64,000 nt of DNA from Kumtagia yinganensis. GTDB taxonomy: Bacteria > Pseudomonadota > Alphaproteobacteria > Rhizobiales > Rhizobiaceae. The stretch is taken from positions 183,583-247,582 of the forward strand of contig NZ_JBEBMH010000009.1 of the NCBI RefSeq assembly GCF_040081985.1, given 5' to 3'. This document shows, one piece after another, positions 38,058-47,535 of the stretch. Position numbers and translations under genes: made by a program. The notes beneath the pieces were generated by a model. It was not told the origin of the DNA, ran no database searches, and saw only the letters and a program-made list of their open reading frames with translations. The first letter of the stretch is position 1; the number at the start of each line of letters is the position of its first letter.

Positions 38058-38671
38058 GTGCCCTGACGCCACTATACCAAGATCATGAAAGAAATACCGG
38101 CTTTCGCAAGCCGAGCGTCAGCGGAAACCGCTCGTGGTTCCTGCATTGGTTGCGCCCCGCAAAACGGGATGAGAAACTGGAAATGACACCATCGGCGTGT
38201 CCCCCGGTCCAGGTAGTTGCATTCCTGAGCTCGCAAATTGCCTGCCGCCTAGTCTCATGCTCCCCAGCAATTCTGTAGTAGCTCATATGGTGGCGCGAAA
38301 CAATCGAGGCAGATGAATAGAAAGCCACTACAACGTAGCTCGTTCGAGAAAGCGTTTCCATTCAAACCGTTAACCGAGCCCTTCAAGAACGGTCGTGTCG
38401 CCGCCGCCTTTCCGTCCTTGTTGTTTAAGTGAGTCGGACGATTCAGCGGCCCAACTCGAATCCAATAATGGTTTTCTTGCGTCGATCCGACAAAAAAATA
38501 GCGGCCATGACTGCACAGCAAAGTGCGGCCGCGAATCGCGAGTCCGCCGGACTGTTAAGACACGAAGCCATCGTTCGCGGCATAGTTGCAGCAAACGCCC
38601 GCCATTGACAAGGGGGCGTGGCCCGATCAATTGGACGGAAAATACGCTGACGTCGTGAAATGCGGGGTGGA
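38058..38671. other. Long intergenic region between rkpA and phosphomannomutase
   Basis: About 610 bp, less GC-rich than its surroundings. It must contain the divergent promoters of rkpA and the phosphomannomutase operon. A TTGACA hexamer near 38604 could be a plus-strand -35 box but lacks a good -10. Short open frames on both strands show no family features or ribosome-binding sites. Confidence 0.5.
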
Positions 38672-40111
38672 ATGGTTGCGTTCGGCACGAGCGGACTTCG
38701 CGGCTTGGCCACGGACCTTCTGGCCGGCCCCGCTTATGCGCATGTAGCGGCCTTCGCTTCCTGTCTGATTTCCGGCGGCAGGATTGCTGGCGGCGGCAGG
38801 ATTCTTGTCGGCTGCGACCGGCGCGACAGCAGTCCGGACCTGACGCGGCAGTCGCTGGCGGCCCTTGTCCAGGCTGGCCTTCATCCCGTCTTTTGCGGCG
38901 TCATGCCGACGCCGGCGCTTGCATGCCAGGGGTTGGCGCTGGGCGCACCGGCGGTGATGGTGACCGGCTCGCACATCCCGCCGGACCGCAACGGCCTGAA
39001 ATTCTACCGGCCGGACGGCGAGATCGACAAGGCGGACGAGCGCGCGATTGCCGCGTTGGCCCATGAATTTCCCGATGCCGGCATGCCGGCGCTGGGCTCG
39101 TTGCCGGACCTGCCGCCGCCGGACGGCGAGGCGCTGCGTTCCTATGCCGCGCGCTACAAGACGGTGTTCGCCGATCCGATCCTGAAAGGCCGGCGCATCG
39201 GCGTCTACCGGCATAGCTCCGTCGCCAGCGACGTATTGGCTGACCTCGCCGCCTGGCTCGGGGCCGAGGTCGTGCCGCTGGGTGAAAGCGGCGAGTTCGT
39301 CGCCGTCGACACCGAGGCCATCGAGCCATCGACAGCGGAGCGGCTGGAAAACTGGTCGCGGGAATATCGTCTGGACTCGATCGTCTCGACCGACGGAGAC
39401 GGCGACCGGCCCCTGATGACCGACGAGGCGGGCCGTGTCATCCGAGGCGACGCGCTCGGCCTTGTGGCGTCGCTGTTCCTCAAGGCGGACGCCGTGGTGA
39501 CGCCGGTCTCGTCCAACCCCGGAATCACCGCTGGTTTTGGCTTCGAAGTCATCCGTACGAAAGTCGGCTCGCCCTATGTGCTGGAAGAGATGGACAAGGC
39601 GGTTGCGCAAGGGTTCAAGCGCGTCGTCGGCTTCGAGGCGAATGGCGGGCTGCTGCTCGGCACGCCCGTCGAGGTCAACGGCTCCATCCTGGCCGCGCTG
39701 CCGACCCGCGACAGCATCCTTCCGATTCTCTGCGCCTTCTCGGCCGCCAATTCGGCAAAACTGCCGCTGTCGAATCTGGTCGGGAAACTGGCGCTGCCGG
39801 CCTGCGTCAGCGGGCGCGTCGAGAATTTCGCACGCGCCGACAGCGACAGGCTGATGGCGAAGCTCCGCATTTCGACGGAAAACATCCGCGTTTTCTTAAG
39901 TGATGTCGGCATAGTGTCCCGCGTCGAGGACATAGACGGGATTCAGATCTATCTTGAGGATGGCAGCATGATCCATTTGCGGCCGTCCGGCAACGCTCCG
40001 GAAATGCGGTGCTACGCATCCGCGCCGACCGGCGAGCGCGCGGCAGCCCTGTTGCAGGCAGGGCTGTCCAGGATCGAGCGGTTCCCTGGCAACAACGGGG
40101 CAGGCGATTGA
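38672..40111 (+). CDS. Phosphomannomutase
   Basis: A 479-residue alpha-D-phosphohexomutase that converts mannose-6-phosphate to mannose-1-phosphate. The N-terminal VAFGTSGLRG, the active-site phosphoserine loop VTGSHIPPDRNG and the metal-binding loop STDGDGDRPL identify the family; the C-terminal phosphate loop is LRPSGNAPEMR. An upstream ATG at 38660 exists, but 38672 has a GGGGTGG ribosome-binding site and is preferred. The next gene starts inside its stop codon and makes GDP-mannose, so the pair supplies a nucleotide sugar for surface polysaccharide. Rhizobial homologues are called NoeK, ManB or ExoC-like; no symbol is forced here. Confidence 0.93.
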   Translation: MVAFGTSGLRGLATDLLAGPAYAHVAAFASCLISGGRIAGGGRILVGCDRRDSSPDLTRQSLAALVQAGLHPVFCGVMPTPALACQGLALGAPAVMVTGSHIPPDRNGLKFYRPDGEIDKADERAIAALAHEFPDAGMPALGSLPDLPPPDGEALRSYAARYKTVFADPILKGRRIGVYRHSSVASDVLADLAAWLGAEVVPLGESGEFVAVDTEAIEPSTAERLENWSREYRLDSIVSTDGDGDRPLMTDEAGRVIRGDALGLVASLFLKADAVVTPVSSNPGITAGFGFEVIRTKVGSPYVLEEMDKAVAQGFKRVVGFEANGGLLLGTPVEVNGSILAALPTRDSILPILCAFSAANSAKLPLSNLVGKLALPACVSGRVENFARADSDRLMAKLRISTENIRVFLSDVGIVSRVEDIDGIQIYLEDGSMIHLRPSGNAPEMRCYASAPTGERAAALLQAGLSRIERFPGNNGAGD

Positions 40112-41523
40112 GCATCGTTTCAGTGATCATCAGCGGCGGCGCCGGCGCGCGGCTTTGGCCGTTGTCACGCGAAAGCCATCCGAAACCGCTGATCGATGTC
40201 GGCGACGGGCAGTCGCTTCTCCAGCACGCTTTCCGCCGCGCCATGGCGATCCCGGGAGTGGCCGATCTCGTGACGGTCACCAACCGAGAGTTGCTGTTCG
40301 CCAGCGAGGACGAATACCGCGACACCGGCCTGACGCCGCCGGGCCTGACCTATCTGCTGGAGCCGGAGGGACGCGAGACGGCGGCTGCGATCGCCGCGGC
40401 GACGCTGGCGGTCGAGCAGGCGCACGGCCGCGAGGCGGTCATGTGCGTGCTGCCCGCCGACCACATGGTCGCGGACGTGGCGGCCTTCGTCGCCGCGGTC
40501 GAGCAGGCGGCCACGCTGGCGCGGCAGGGCCGGCTCGTCACCTTCGGCATCCGTCCGACGCGGCCCGAAACCGGCTATGGTTACATCGAGGCTGACGGCA
40601 CCGACGTCATCCGCTTCGTCGAAAAGCCGGACCTGGCAACGGCCGAAAACTATCTCGCCAGCGGCCGTTTCTTCTGGAACGCCGGCATGTTCTGCTTCAC
40701 CGCCGCCACCATGCTCGATCTGCTGGAAAGGCACGCCGCCGACATCTTGCAGGGCTGCCGCGACGCTCTGAAAGCTGCCCGGCAGGCGTCGGGCACCGGC
40801 GTCGTCCAGATCGAACTGGACAAGGCGATTTTCTCGACAGTCCGCAAGGAATCCATCGACTACGCCGTGCTCGAGAAGGCTGACAACGTCTCGGTCGTGC
40901 CATGCGACATCGGCTGGAGCGACATCGGCTCCTGGACCGCCTTCGCCGACCTCTTGCCCGGCGACGAATTCGGCAACCACACGGTGGGCGAAGTCGCGCT
41001 GGTCGACACGAAGAACTCGATCATCAGCGGCGGCGACCGCCTGATCGGCGCCGTCGGCGTCGAGGACATGATCATCGTCGACACCGCCGATGCGCTGCTG
41101 GTCGCCCACCGCGACGACGCGCAGCAGGTCAAGGCGCTGTTCAACCGGCTGAAGGCCGAGGGCCACGAATCGACGAAGCTGCATCGCACCGTCCACCGCC
41201 CCTGGGGAACCTACACGGTGCTGGAGGACGGCGAGCGTTTCAAGATCAAGCGCATCGAGGTCAAGCCGGGCGGCCGCCTCAGCTTGCAGATGCACCACCA
41301 CCGCTCCGAACACTGGGTGGTCGTTTCCGGCACTGCGCGGGTGGTCAATGGCGAGACGGAAAAGCTGCTCGCCACCAACCAGTCCACCTACATTCCGTCC
41401 GGCACGAAGCACCGGCTGGAAAATCCCGGCATATTGGGCCTCGTCATGATCGAGGTGCAGACCGGCGACTATCTCGGCGAGGACGATATCGTCCGCTTCG
41501 ACGATGTGTATGGCCGGAGCTGA
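40108..41523 (+). CDS. manC: Bifunctional mannose-1-phosphate guanylyltransferase / mannose-6-phosphate isomerase
   Basis: A 471-residue type II phosphomannose isomerase / GDP-mannose pyrophosphorylase. The nucleotidyltransferase motif GGAGARLWPLSRESHPK is at the N-terminus and RFVEKPDLATAENY near residue 170. The C-terminal cupin-type isomerase domain (PWGTYTVLEDGERFKIK, QMHHHRSEHWVV) supplies the metal-binding His residues. The start is a TTG overlapping the phosphomannomutase stop by three bases; no better start gives the conserved SVIISGGAGARLWP. Together with the upstream mutase, it covers fructose-6-P to GDP-mannose for capsule, lipopolysaccharide or Nod-factor fucosylation. Confidence 0.93.
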   Translation: MSIVSVIISGGAGARLWPLSRESHPKPLIDVGDGQSLLQHAFRRAMAIPGVADLVTVTNRELLFASEDEYRDTGLTPPGLTYLLEPEGRETAAAIAAATLAVEQAHGREAVMCVLPADHMVADVAAFVAAVEQAATLARQGRLVTFGIRPTRPETGYGYIEADGTDVIRFVEKPDLATAENYLASGRFFWNAGMFCFTAATMLDLLERHAADILQGCRDALKAARQASGTGVVQIELDKAIFSTVRKESIDYAVLEKADNVSVVPCDIGWSDIGSWTAFADLLPGDEFGNHTVGEVALVDTKNSIISGGDRLIGAVGVEDMIIVDTADALLVAHRDDAQQVKALFNRLKAEGHESTKLHRTVHRPWGTYTVLEDGERFKIKRIEVKPGGRLSLQMHHHRSEHWVVVSGTARVVNGETEKLLATNQSTYIPSGTKHRLENPGILGLVMIEVQTGDYLGEDDIVRFDDVYGRS

Positions 41524-41598
41524 CCGGAATCCGGCAAACGCTTTCCGTGGCCGGTCTGTTTTCAGGGATATCCAGGCGAAGCGACGGGGAGGAGAGTT

Positions 41599-42174
41599 GT
41601 GACCGGCACCTACAGTTGGATCAACGAGCCTGCCTCATGGCAGGGCGATGCTGCCGATCTCAGCCTGGCGACGGGTGAGGCGACCGACTTCTGGCGAGAG
41701 ACCTTCTACGGTTTCGTCCGCGACAACGGTCATGCCTGGCTCCGCCCGGTTTCCGGCGATTTCACTGCCTCCGCCACTGTCGTCGGCGCCTACGAGGAAC
41801 TCTACGACCAGGCGGGCCTGATGCTGCGCGTCGACGAGCGCAACTGGATCAAGACCGGCATCGAATTCACCGACAAGCTTATGCATTTCAGCGTGGTGGT
41901 GACGCGCGAAATATCCGACTGGTCGATGATCCCGCTGCCCGGCGCCACGCGCGAAAGCGAGGTCCGCGTGCGCCTGACCCGTCACGACGATGTGGTCCGC
42001 GTCCAATTTTCCATCGACGGCTCTCCCTGGCAAATGGCACGGCTCGCACCGTTCTCCGATGCCGACGCTTCCGTTGGCGTGATGGCCTGCTCGCCCGAAC
42101 GCGAAGGCTTTCGCGCCCGGTTCCGCGCTATCGAGGTCGGGCCTGCGATCCCGCGCAAGCTGCACGACGATTGA
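41599..42174 (+). CDS. DUF1349 (concanavalin-like) protein
   Basis: A 191-residue cytosolic protein of the DUF1349 / YesU-like family, a beta-sandwich related to concanavalin-type lectins. Typical features are AWLRPVSGDFTASATV, DQAGLMLRVDERNWIKTGIEF and VGVMACSPEREGFRARF. No enzymatic residues are certain; members may bind carbohydrate. GTG with a GGGAGGAGAG ribosome-binding site gives a clear start. It follows manC by 75 bp on the same strand and could be co-transcribed, but a link to GDP-mannose is not established. Confidence 0.85.
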   Translation: MTGTYSWINEPASWQGDAADLSLATGEATDFWRETFYGFVRDNGHAWLRPVSGDFTASATVVGAYEELYDQAGLMLRVDERNWIKTGIEFTDKLMHFSVVVTREISDWSMIPLPGATRESEVRVRLTRHDDVVRVQFSIDGSPWQMARLAPFSDADASVGVMACSPEREGFRARFRAIEVGPAIPRKLHDD

Positions 42175-42314
42175 GCGGGTGGGGTACCATCGCGGCGGGC
42201 TGGCGCGAACCAAGTTCCACGGGTCGGCTCGTAGAAGACTTGGCGCCGTGTTAGTTTGCGGCCGTTGCCCGATCCCATCGTGACCGAACGGCACAAGAGC
42301 TTGCGGAATTCCTC

Positions 42315-43298
42315 ATGAACAACCAAATGTCCGACTTGTTGCGCATCCCGACATTCGAAGACGTCAAGGCCGCAAGCCTTCGGATTTCCGGCGCGGCGCA
42401 TCGCACGCCGGTCCTGACTTCGCGCACCGCGGACCAAAGGACGGGCGCGACTCTCTCCTTCAAGGCCGAGAACCTCCAAAGGGCCGGCGCCTTCAAATTC
42501 CGCGGTGCTTTCAACGCCATCGCCGGGCTGGATTCCGCCTCACAAAGAAGCGTCGTGGCCTATTCGTCAGGCAATCATGCCCAGGCCGTGGCTTATGCCG
42601 CAAACCTGCAAGGCGTCGGGGCCACGATTGTCATGCCGAAGGACGCGCCCGAGGTGAAAGTGGCGGCCACCAGGGGTTATGGAGCCGATGTCGTCTTCTA
42701 TGACCGCTACACGGAAGACCGCGAGGCGATAAGCCGGCGCTTGGCGGCGGAGCGGGGCGCGGCGCTCATTCCGCCCTATGACCATCCGGATGTGATTGCC
42801 GGGCAAGGCACAGCCGCGCTTGAACTGATCGAAGAGGTCGGGGAAATCGACGTGCTCGTCGTCCCGCTGGGCGGCGGCGGCCTGCTTGCCGGCAGCGCGC
42901 TCAGTGCCCGCGCATTGTCCCCGAATTGCACCGTCATCGGCGTCGAACCCGAGGCCGGCAATGACGGACAGCAATCGCTGCGCAAGGGCGAGATCGTCCG
43001 CATTCCGGTGCCGAAGTCCATCGCGGACGGTGCGCTCGTTACCCATGTCGGGCAGCACAATTTTCCGATCCTGCAGCGCTGCGTCGACGACATCGTCACG
43101 GTCACCGATGCCCAACTGGTGGAGACCATGCGTTTTTTCGCCGAACGCATGAAAATCCTGGTCGAGCCGACCGGATGCCTCGCCGCGGCCGCGGTCTTGT
43201 CGGGAACGATTGCCAGTGCCGGCAAGCGGGTAGGCGTCCTGTTGAGCGGCGGAAATATCGACCTCGAAAAGTTCAATTCCCTGCTGCGAGGCGGATGA
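42315..43298 (+). CDS. Threonine/serine dehydratase-like PLP enzyme
   Basis: A 327-residue fold-type II PLP enzyme. The Schiff-base Lys61 lies in AFKFRGAFN, the substrate loop in SSGNHAQAVAYA and the phosphate-binding loop in VPLGGGGLLAG. Length and lack of a C-terminal ACT domain separate it from biosynthetic threonine deaminase. It belongs with catabolic threonine/serine dehydratases, serine racemases and threo-3-hydroxyaspartate ammonia-lyases, which cannot be told apart by motif alone. The gene appears monocistronic, convergent with the LacI regulator. Confidence 0.9.
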   Translation: MNNQMSDLLRIPTFEDVKAASLRISGAAHRTPVLTSRTADQRTGATLSFKAENLQRAGAFKFRGAFNAIAGLDSASQRSVVAYSSGNHAQAVAYAANLQGVGATIVMPKDAPEVKVAATRGYGADVVFYDRYTEDREAISRRLAAERGAALIPPYDHPDVIAGQGTAALELIEEVGEIDVLVVPLGGGGLLAGSALSARALSPNCTVIGVEPEAGNDGQQSLRKGEIVRIPVPKSIADGALVTHVGQHNFPILQRCVDDIVTVTDAQLVETMRFFAERMKILVEPTGCLAAAAVLSGTIASAGKRVGVLLSGGNIDLEKFNSLLRGG

Positions 43299-43392
43299 AC
43301 CCAGTCGGTTTACGGATGCGAACTGCTGCCACCCGCCAACGGCAAAACTCCGGAACACGCATCGCAGGCTCCAACGGGCCGCTGCGAAACCT

Positions 43393-44433
43393 TCACCCGA
43401 TCCTCGCCGCGCAGGAATTGCGCACGATCAGCCTGCCCTGAAGCACGATCTTGCGCGGCGGCGCGTTGCGGTTGGCGCCGAGCCGGTCGAGCAGCAGTTC
43501 CGCAGCCTGCTCGCCTATGGCGCGCACCGGCTGCGCGACGGTGGTGAGTTGCGGCTGAAAGACGTCTGCCCAGGGAAAATCGTCGAAGCAGGCGACCGAG
43601 ACGTCCTGTGGACAGGCGAGGCCGAGGTCGCGGATGGCCTTCATCGCGCCGATCACCATCGGATTGTTGGCGGAGAAGATGGCCGTCGGCCGGTCGGCCA
43701 CTGAAAGGAGTTGCATCGCCGCCCTGTATCCCCCGGCCTCGCGGAAGTCGCCGATGCGCACCAGGTCTTCGACGACCGGCAGGCCCGCTGCCCGCAGCGC
43801 CTGATCATAACCCAGCCGCCGGTCGTGGATGGGCGACGTGTCGAGCGATCCCGAGATATAGCCGATACGGCGGTGGCCGAGACCGATCAGGTAGCCGATC
43901 GCGTCGAACACCGCGCGCTGGTTGTCCAGCACCACCGCGTCGGCCTCGATCCCCTCGCAGGTGCGGTCGATCAAAACGATCGGCACGCCGCTGCCCTCGA
44001 TCACCTTCTTGAAACTCGCCCCGTCGCCGACGCGCGCCACGATCAGGCCATCCACCATGCGGTCGAGCAGAAGCCGGATCTGTTCGTCCTGGTTGTGCAA
44101 GTCCTCGTCGGTGCAGAACAGCATCACGGCATAACCGGCGCGGTCGAACGCCTGCTGGATGACGGACACGACGTCGGTGAAGAACGGATTGGTGATGTGC
44201 GGCACGGTCAGGCCGATCGTGTGCGTTGTGCCCATCTTAAGGCTGCGGGCGATGGCATTGCGCTTGTAGCCGATGTCGCCGATCACCCGCTCGATGCGTG
44301 CCTTCAATTCCGGGCTGACGACCGCGTTGCCGTTGACCACGGCGGAAACGCTGGCGACCGACACGCCGGCCGCCTCCGCGACATCGATCATCGTCGGCGC
44401 GTCCGATCGTCTGCGGCGGCGGGATTCGCTCAT
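43393..44433 (-). CDS. LacI family transcriptional regulator
   Basis: A 346-residue repressor. The N-terminal helix-turn-helix and hinge helix are PTMIDVAEAAGVSVASVSAVVNG (split here for family recognition: DVAEAAGVS and KARIERVIGDIGYKRNAIARSL). A periplasmic-binding-protein-like effector domain follows (IGLTVPHITNPFFTDVV). It is divergent from a ribose-type ABC operon and almost certainly controls it in response to the imported sugar. A perfect operator GAAACGTTTC lies 7 bp upstream of the ATG, suggesting autoregulation. The ATG at 44433 leaves the usual short basic tail before the HTH. Confidence 0.93.
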   Translation of the reverse strand: MSESRRRRRSDAPTMIDVAEAAGVSVASVSAVVNGNAVVSPELKARIERVIGDIGYKRNAIARSLKMGTTHTIGLTVPHITNPFFTDVVSVIQQAFDRAGYAVMLFCTDEDLHNQDEQIRLLLDRMVDGLIVARVGDGASFKKVIEGSGVPIVLIDRTCEGIEADAVVLDNQRAVFDAIGYLIGLGHRRIGYISGSLDTSPIHDRRLGYDQALRAAGLPVVEDLVRIGDFREAGGYRAAMQLLSVADRPTAIFSANNPMVIGAMKAIRDLGLACPQDVSVACFDDFPWADVFQPQLTTVAQPVRAIGEQAAELLLDRLGANRNAPPRKIVLQGRLIVRNSCAARIG

Positions 44434-44439
44434 TTTCTT

Positions 44440-44449
44440 GAAACGTTTC
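44440..44449. promoter_or_regulatory. LacI-type operator GAAACGTTTC
   Basis: A perfect 10-bp palindrome matching LacI/GalR-family operators, just upstream of the regulator start codon. It is paired with a near-identical site at 44569-44578 about 130 bp away, allowing looping or independent repression of the divergent genes. Confidence 0.7.
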
Positions 44450-44557
44450 GAGATGCCAATTTGGGGACAACTAGGCAATTTCTGACTGTTTTGCAAGCAT
44501 TTGGCTGTGTGCGGTGCAGCATTGTCCGCTGTTGTCGGTCGATGAGCATGGCTTGGA

Positions 44558-44586
44558 TTGACAATCCCGAAACGTTTAGATTAGCT
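44558..44586 (+). promoter_or_regulatory. Promoter of the ribose-type ABC operon with embedded LacI operator
   Basis: TTGACA (44558-44563) and TTAGCT (44581-44586) are spaced by 17 bp. The second operator copy GAAACGTTTA (44569-44578) lies between them, where bound repressor would block RNA polymerase. Confidence 0.65.
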
Positions 44587-44629
44587 TCCGACAGTGGGAT
44601 GACGACGTGGAAGGGAGGCCACCGTTGTT

Positions 44630-46222
44630 ATGACTGGAGAGCCGTTTCCAGCCGCACCCGGCAATTCGAACGCGGGCGGTAAACACCGTCCGGTGCTGGT
44701 TGCATCCGGCATCAGCAAACAGTTTGGCGGCATTGCCGCGCTCACCGATGTCGGCTTCGAGCTTCGCGCCGGCGAGGTCCATGCGCTGATGGGCGAGAAC
44801 GGCGCCGGCAAGTCGACGCTGATGAAGATCCTGTCGGGCGTTTACGCCGCCTATGACGGCGAGATCGCCGTCGACGGCCGGCCGGTGCATTTTGCCAATG
44901 TGCGGCAGGCGGAAGCCGAAGGCATCGCCATCATCCATCAGGAACTCAATCTCGTCCCCGAGCTTTCGGTCGCCGACAACATTTTTCTCGGCCGCGAGCC
45001 GCGCGTTGCCGGGCTGATCATCGACCGCAAGGCCTCGCGCGCCGCCGCGCAGGACCTGCTAGCAAGGCTGGGTATCCAGCTCGATCCGGACGCTCGGGTC
45101 GGAGGCCTGCGCGTCGGCGAGCAGCAGCTTGTCGAGATCGCCAAGGCGCTGTCGCTGTCGGCACGCATCCTAATCATGGACGAACCGACCTCGGCGCTGT
45201 CGCCTGCCGAATGCGAGAGGCTGTTCAAGATCGTCCGCCAATTGGCCGCGGGCGGCGTCGCCATCGTCTACATCTCGCACCGCATCGACGAGGTCATGCA
45301 CCTTGCCGACCGCGTCACCGTGTTCCGGGATGGCCGCCATGTGCTGACGCGCGACATCGCCGACCTCGACGAGGACCGCATCATCGCCGCTATGGTCGGC
45401 CGCAATCTGCTGGCCACCGCTGGCGCGGAACAGAGTCCTGGAAAGGCGGTGCTGTCCGTCAAGGAACTGACGCTGTCCAAGCCGCATCGGCGCGGCTGGC
45501 GCGAGGTTCTTCGCGGCGTCAGCTTCGATCTCAGCCAGGGCGAAATCCTCGGCATTGGCGGCCTTCTCGGTTCCGGCCGTACTGAAATCCTGGAATCGAT
45601 CTTCGGCTCGGCTATCGGCACGGTCGGCGGCGAAATCCGGCTGTTGGGCGAGGCGGTCGACATCCGCTCGCCCCTGGACGCGCGGCGGCTCGGCATCGCG
45701 CTGGTCACAGAGGACCGGAAATCGCAGGGTCTGCATCTGCAATCGTCGATCACCGACAATGTCGCACTGCCGCTGGTTGGCCGCCTGTCGCGGTTCGGCA
45801 TCCGGTCCTTCCCAGCGGAAGGCGAACTGGCGCGGCAAGCCGTGGATACGCTCGGCATCCGCTGCAGCGGCACAAGTCAGCTTGCCGGCACGCTTTCCGG
45901 CGGCAACCAGCAGAAGGTGGTCATCGGCAAATGGCTGGCCACCCGTCCGCGCATCCTGCTGCTCGACGAGCCGACGCGCGGCATCGATGTCGGCGCCAAG
46001 CGCGAGATCTATGACCTCGTCTTCCGGCTGGCGCGGGAGGAGGGGCTGGCGATCGTCGTCGTCAGTTCCGAGCTTCCGGAACTCCTGCTCCTGTCGGACC
46101 GAATCCTGGTGATGGCCGAGGGCCGACAGACCGGCACGATGAGCCGCGCCGAGGCGAGCGAGGAACGTTTCATGCAGCTTGCCGCACCCTATGGCGGCAT
46201 TCGCGGGAAGACCGCCGCATGA
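44630..46222 (+). CDS. Sugar ABC transporter ATP-binding protein, RbsA-like (CUT2)
   Basis: A 530-residue tandem ATPase. The first cassette has Walker A GENGAGKST and Walker B ILIMDEPTSALS. The second has the degenerate P-loop GLLGSGRTEIL normal for CUT2 proteins, the signature LSGGNQQKVVIGKWL and Walker B ILLLDEPTRGID. It energises uptake of a monosaccharide by the permease and binding protein that follow. The ATG overlaps nothing upstream; the stop overlaps the permease start by four bases. Confidence 0.95.
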   Translation: MTGEPFPAAPGNSNAGGKHRPVLVASGISKQFGGIAALTDVGFELRAGEVHALMGENGAGKSTLMKILSGVYAAYDGEIAVDGRPVHFANVRQAEAEGIAIIHQELNLVPELSVADNIFLGREPRVAGLIIDRKASRAAAQDLLARLGIQLDPDARVGGLRVGEQQLVEIAKALSLSARILIMDEPTSALSPAECERLFKIVRQLAAGGVAIVYISHRIDEVMHLADRVTVFRDGRHVLTRDIADLDEDRIIAAMVGRNLLATAGAEQSPGKAVLSVKELTLSKPHRRGWREVLRGVSFDLSQGEILGIGGLLGSGRTEILESIFGSAIGTVGGEIRLLGEAVDIRSPLDARRLGIALVTEDRKSQGLHLQSSITDNVALPLVGRLSRFGIRSFPAEGELARQAVDTLGIRCSGTSQLAGTLSGGNQQKVVIGKWLATRPRILLLDEPTRGIDVGAKREIYDLVFRLAREEGLAIVVVSSELPELLLLSDRILVMAEGRQTGTMSRAEASEERFMQLAAPYGGIRGKTAA

Positions 46223-47535
46223 CCGCGCTGCGCTTCCTGTCCCGTACAAAGCTCTATTGGGGCCTGATTGCGATCTTCCTGATCGGCGTGCTGACCTCGC
46301 CGGTCAGTTCCAAGGGCAACAACATTTTCCTGTCCTACGGCAATCTGCTCGACGTGCTGCGCCAGGTGTCGATCACCGGCCTGATCGCCACGGGCATGAC
46401 CGCCGTCATCATCACCGGAGGCATCGACCTGTCGGTCGGCTCGCTGATGGCGATCTGCTCGGTCGTTACCGCCATGCTGCTCACCGTCGAGGGCGACACG
46501 CCCGCGGCGGCAATGGGATTGCCGATGGCGGGCATCGTCGCCTTGGTGATCGGCTTTTCGGTCGTCCGCTTCGTCTTTTCCAACATTGAGAAGGCGCGGG
46601 CCGGCTCGGCGGTCGGCCGTGACCTGACGCTGGACACGATGCGCGGCCTCGTCATCCCGCTCGCCGTCGGCGCGGCGCTCGCCGGCCTGCTGATCTGGTT
46701 CCTGCTGCCGCAGGTCACCACCAAATTCGGCGTGCTCGGCGTGCTGATCGTCGCGCCCTGCGTCGGCCTATGCTTCGGTGCCATCAACGGCCTGCTGATC
46801 GTCGGCGGCCGGCTGCAACCCTTCATCGTCACCCTTGCCATGATGGTGACCGCGCTCGGTATCGCCCGGCTGACGGCCGGCCAGAACAATGCCGTCTTGC
46901 CCGTCTACACCGGCTCCAACGCCGTCGCCGAGTTCGACAATCTGCGTTCGCTGCTGTTCGGCGTGGTGCCGATGCCCGGCATCTTCTTCATCGCGGTGCT
47001 GGTGATCTACGCGGCTGTGCTGCGCTTCACACCCTTCGGCCGCTACGTCTATGCCATCGGCGGCAATGAGGAGGCGGCGCGGCTGTCCGGCATCGAGGCC
47101 GGCAAGGTCAAGATCGTCACCTATGCCGTCTCGGGGCTGCTCGCCGGCATCGCCGCGGTGCTCTATGTCGCGCAGTACCGGCAGGGCAAGCCGGACGCCG
47201 GCGCCGGGCTGGAGCTCGACGCCATCGCCGCCGTCGTCATCGGCGGCACCAGCCTGATGGGCGGACGCGGCTCGATGGCCGGCACCTTCTGCGGCGTGCT
47301 GATCTTCGGCCTGCTCTCCAACATCCTGCAGCTCCACAACATCAACTCGAACCTTCAACTCGTGCTGAAGGGCCTGATCATCATCGGCACCGTGCTCGTT
47401 CAGGAGCGCAACGCTGCCGATCTCCTCGGCTTTCTGCGCCTGCCAGCCCGCCGGCCGGTGCAAAAGGACGCGGCAGCGCGAAAGCTGCCGCCGCAAGAAA
47501 CAGCAACGCAAAACATCGGAGGAAACACCAAATGA
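46219..47535 (+). CDS. Sugar ABC transporter permease, RbsC-like (CUT2)
   Basis: A 438-residue inner-membrane permease, longer than RbsC (about 320) because of an inserted segment at about residues 110-140 (RFVFSNIEKARAGSAVGRD) between helices, a feature of the xylose-type XylH subgroup. The conserved GGIDLSVGSLMA and GRYVYAIGGNEEAARLSGI motifs are present. Overlaps of four bases on both sides make ATPase, permease and binding protein a translationally coupled set. The XylH-like insert favours a pentose or related sugar as substrate. Confidence 0.93.
   Translation: MTALRFLSRTKLYWGLIAIFLIGVLTSPVSSKGNNIFLSYGNLLDVLRQVSITGLIATGMTAVIITGGIDLSVGSLMAICSVVTAMLLTVEGDTPAAAMGLPMAGIVALVIGFSVVRFVFSNIEKARAGSAVGRDLTLDTMRGLVIPLAVGAALAGLLIWFLLPQVTTKFGVLGVLIVAPCVGLCFGAINGLLIVGGRLQPFIVTLAMMVTALGIARLTAGQNNAVLPVYTGSNAVAEFDNLRSLLFGVVPMPGIFFIAVLVIYAAVLRFTPFGRYVYAIGGNEEAARLSGIEAGKVKIVTYAVSGLLAGIAAVLYVAQYRQGKPDAGAGLELDAIAAVVIGGTSLMGGRGSMAGTFCGVLIFGLLSNILQLHNINSNLQLVLKGLIIIGTVLVQERNAADLLGFLRLPARRPVQKDAAARKLPPQETATQNIGGNTK

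Noticed and set aside
38083..38658. Several 80-100 codon open frames on both strands in the rkpA-phosphomannomutase gap
   Set aside because: They overlap each other, lack ribosome-binding sites and have no conserved pattern; treated as non-coding.
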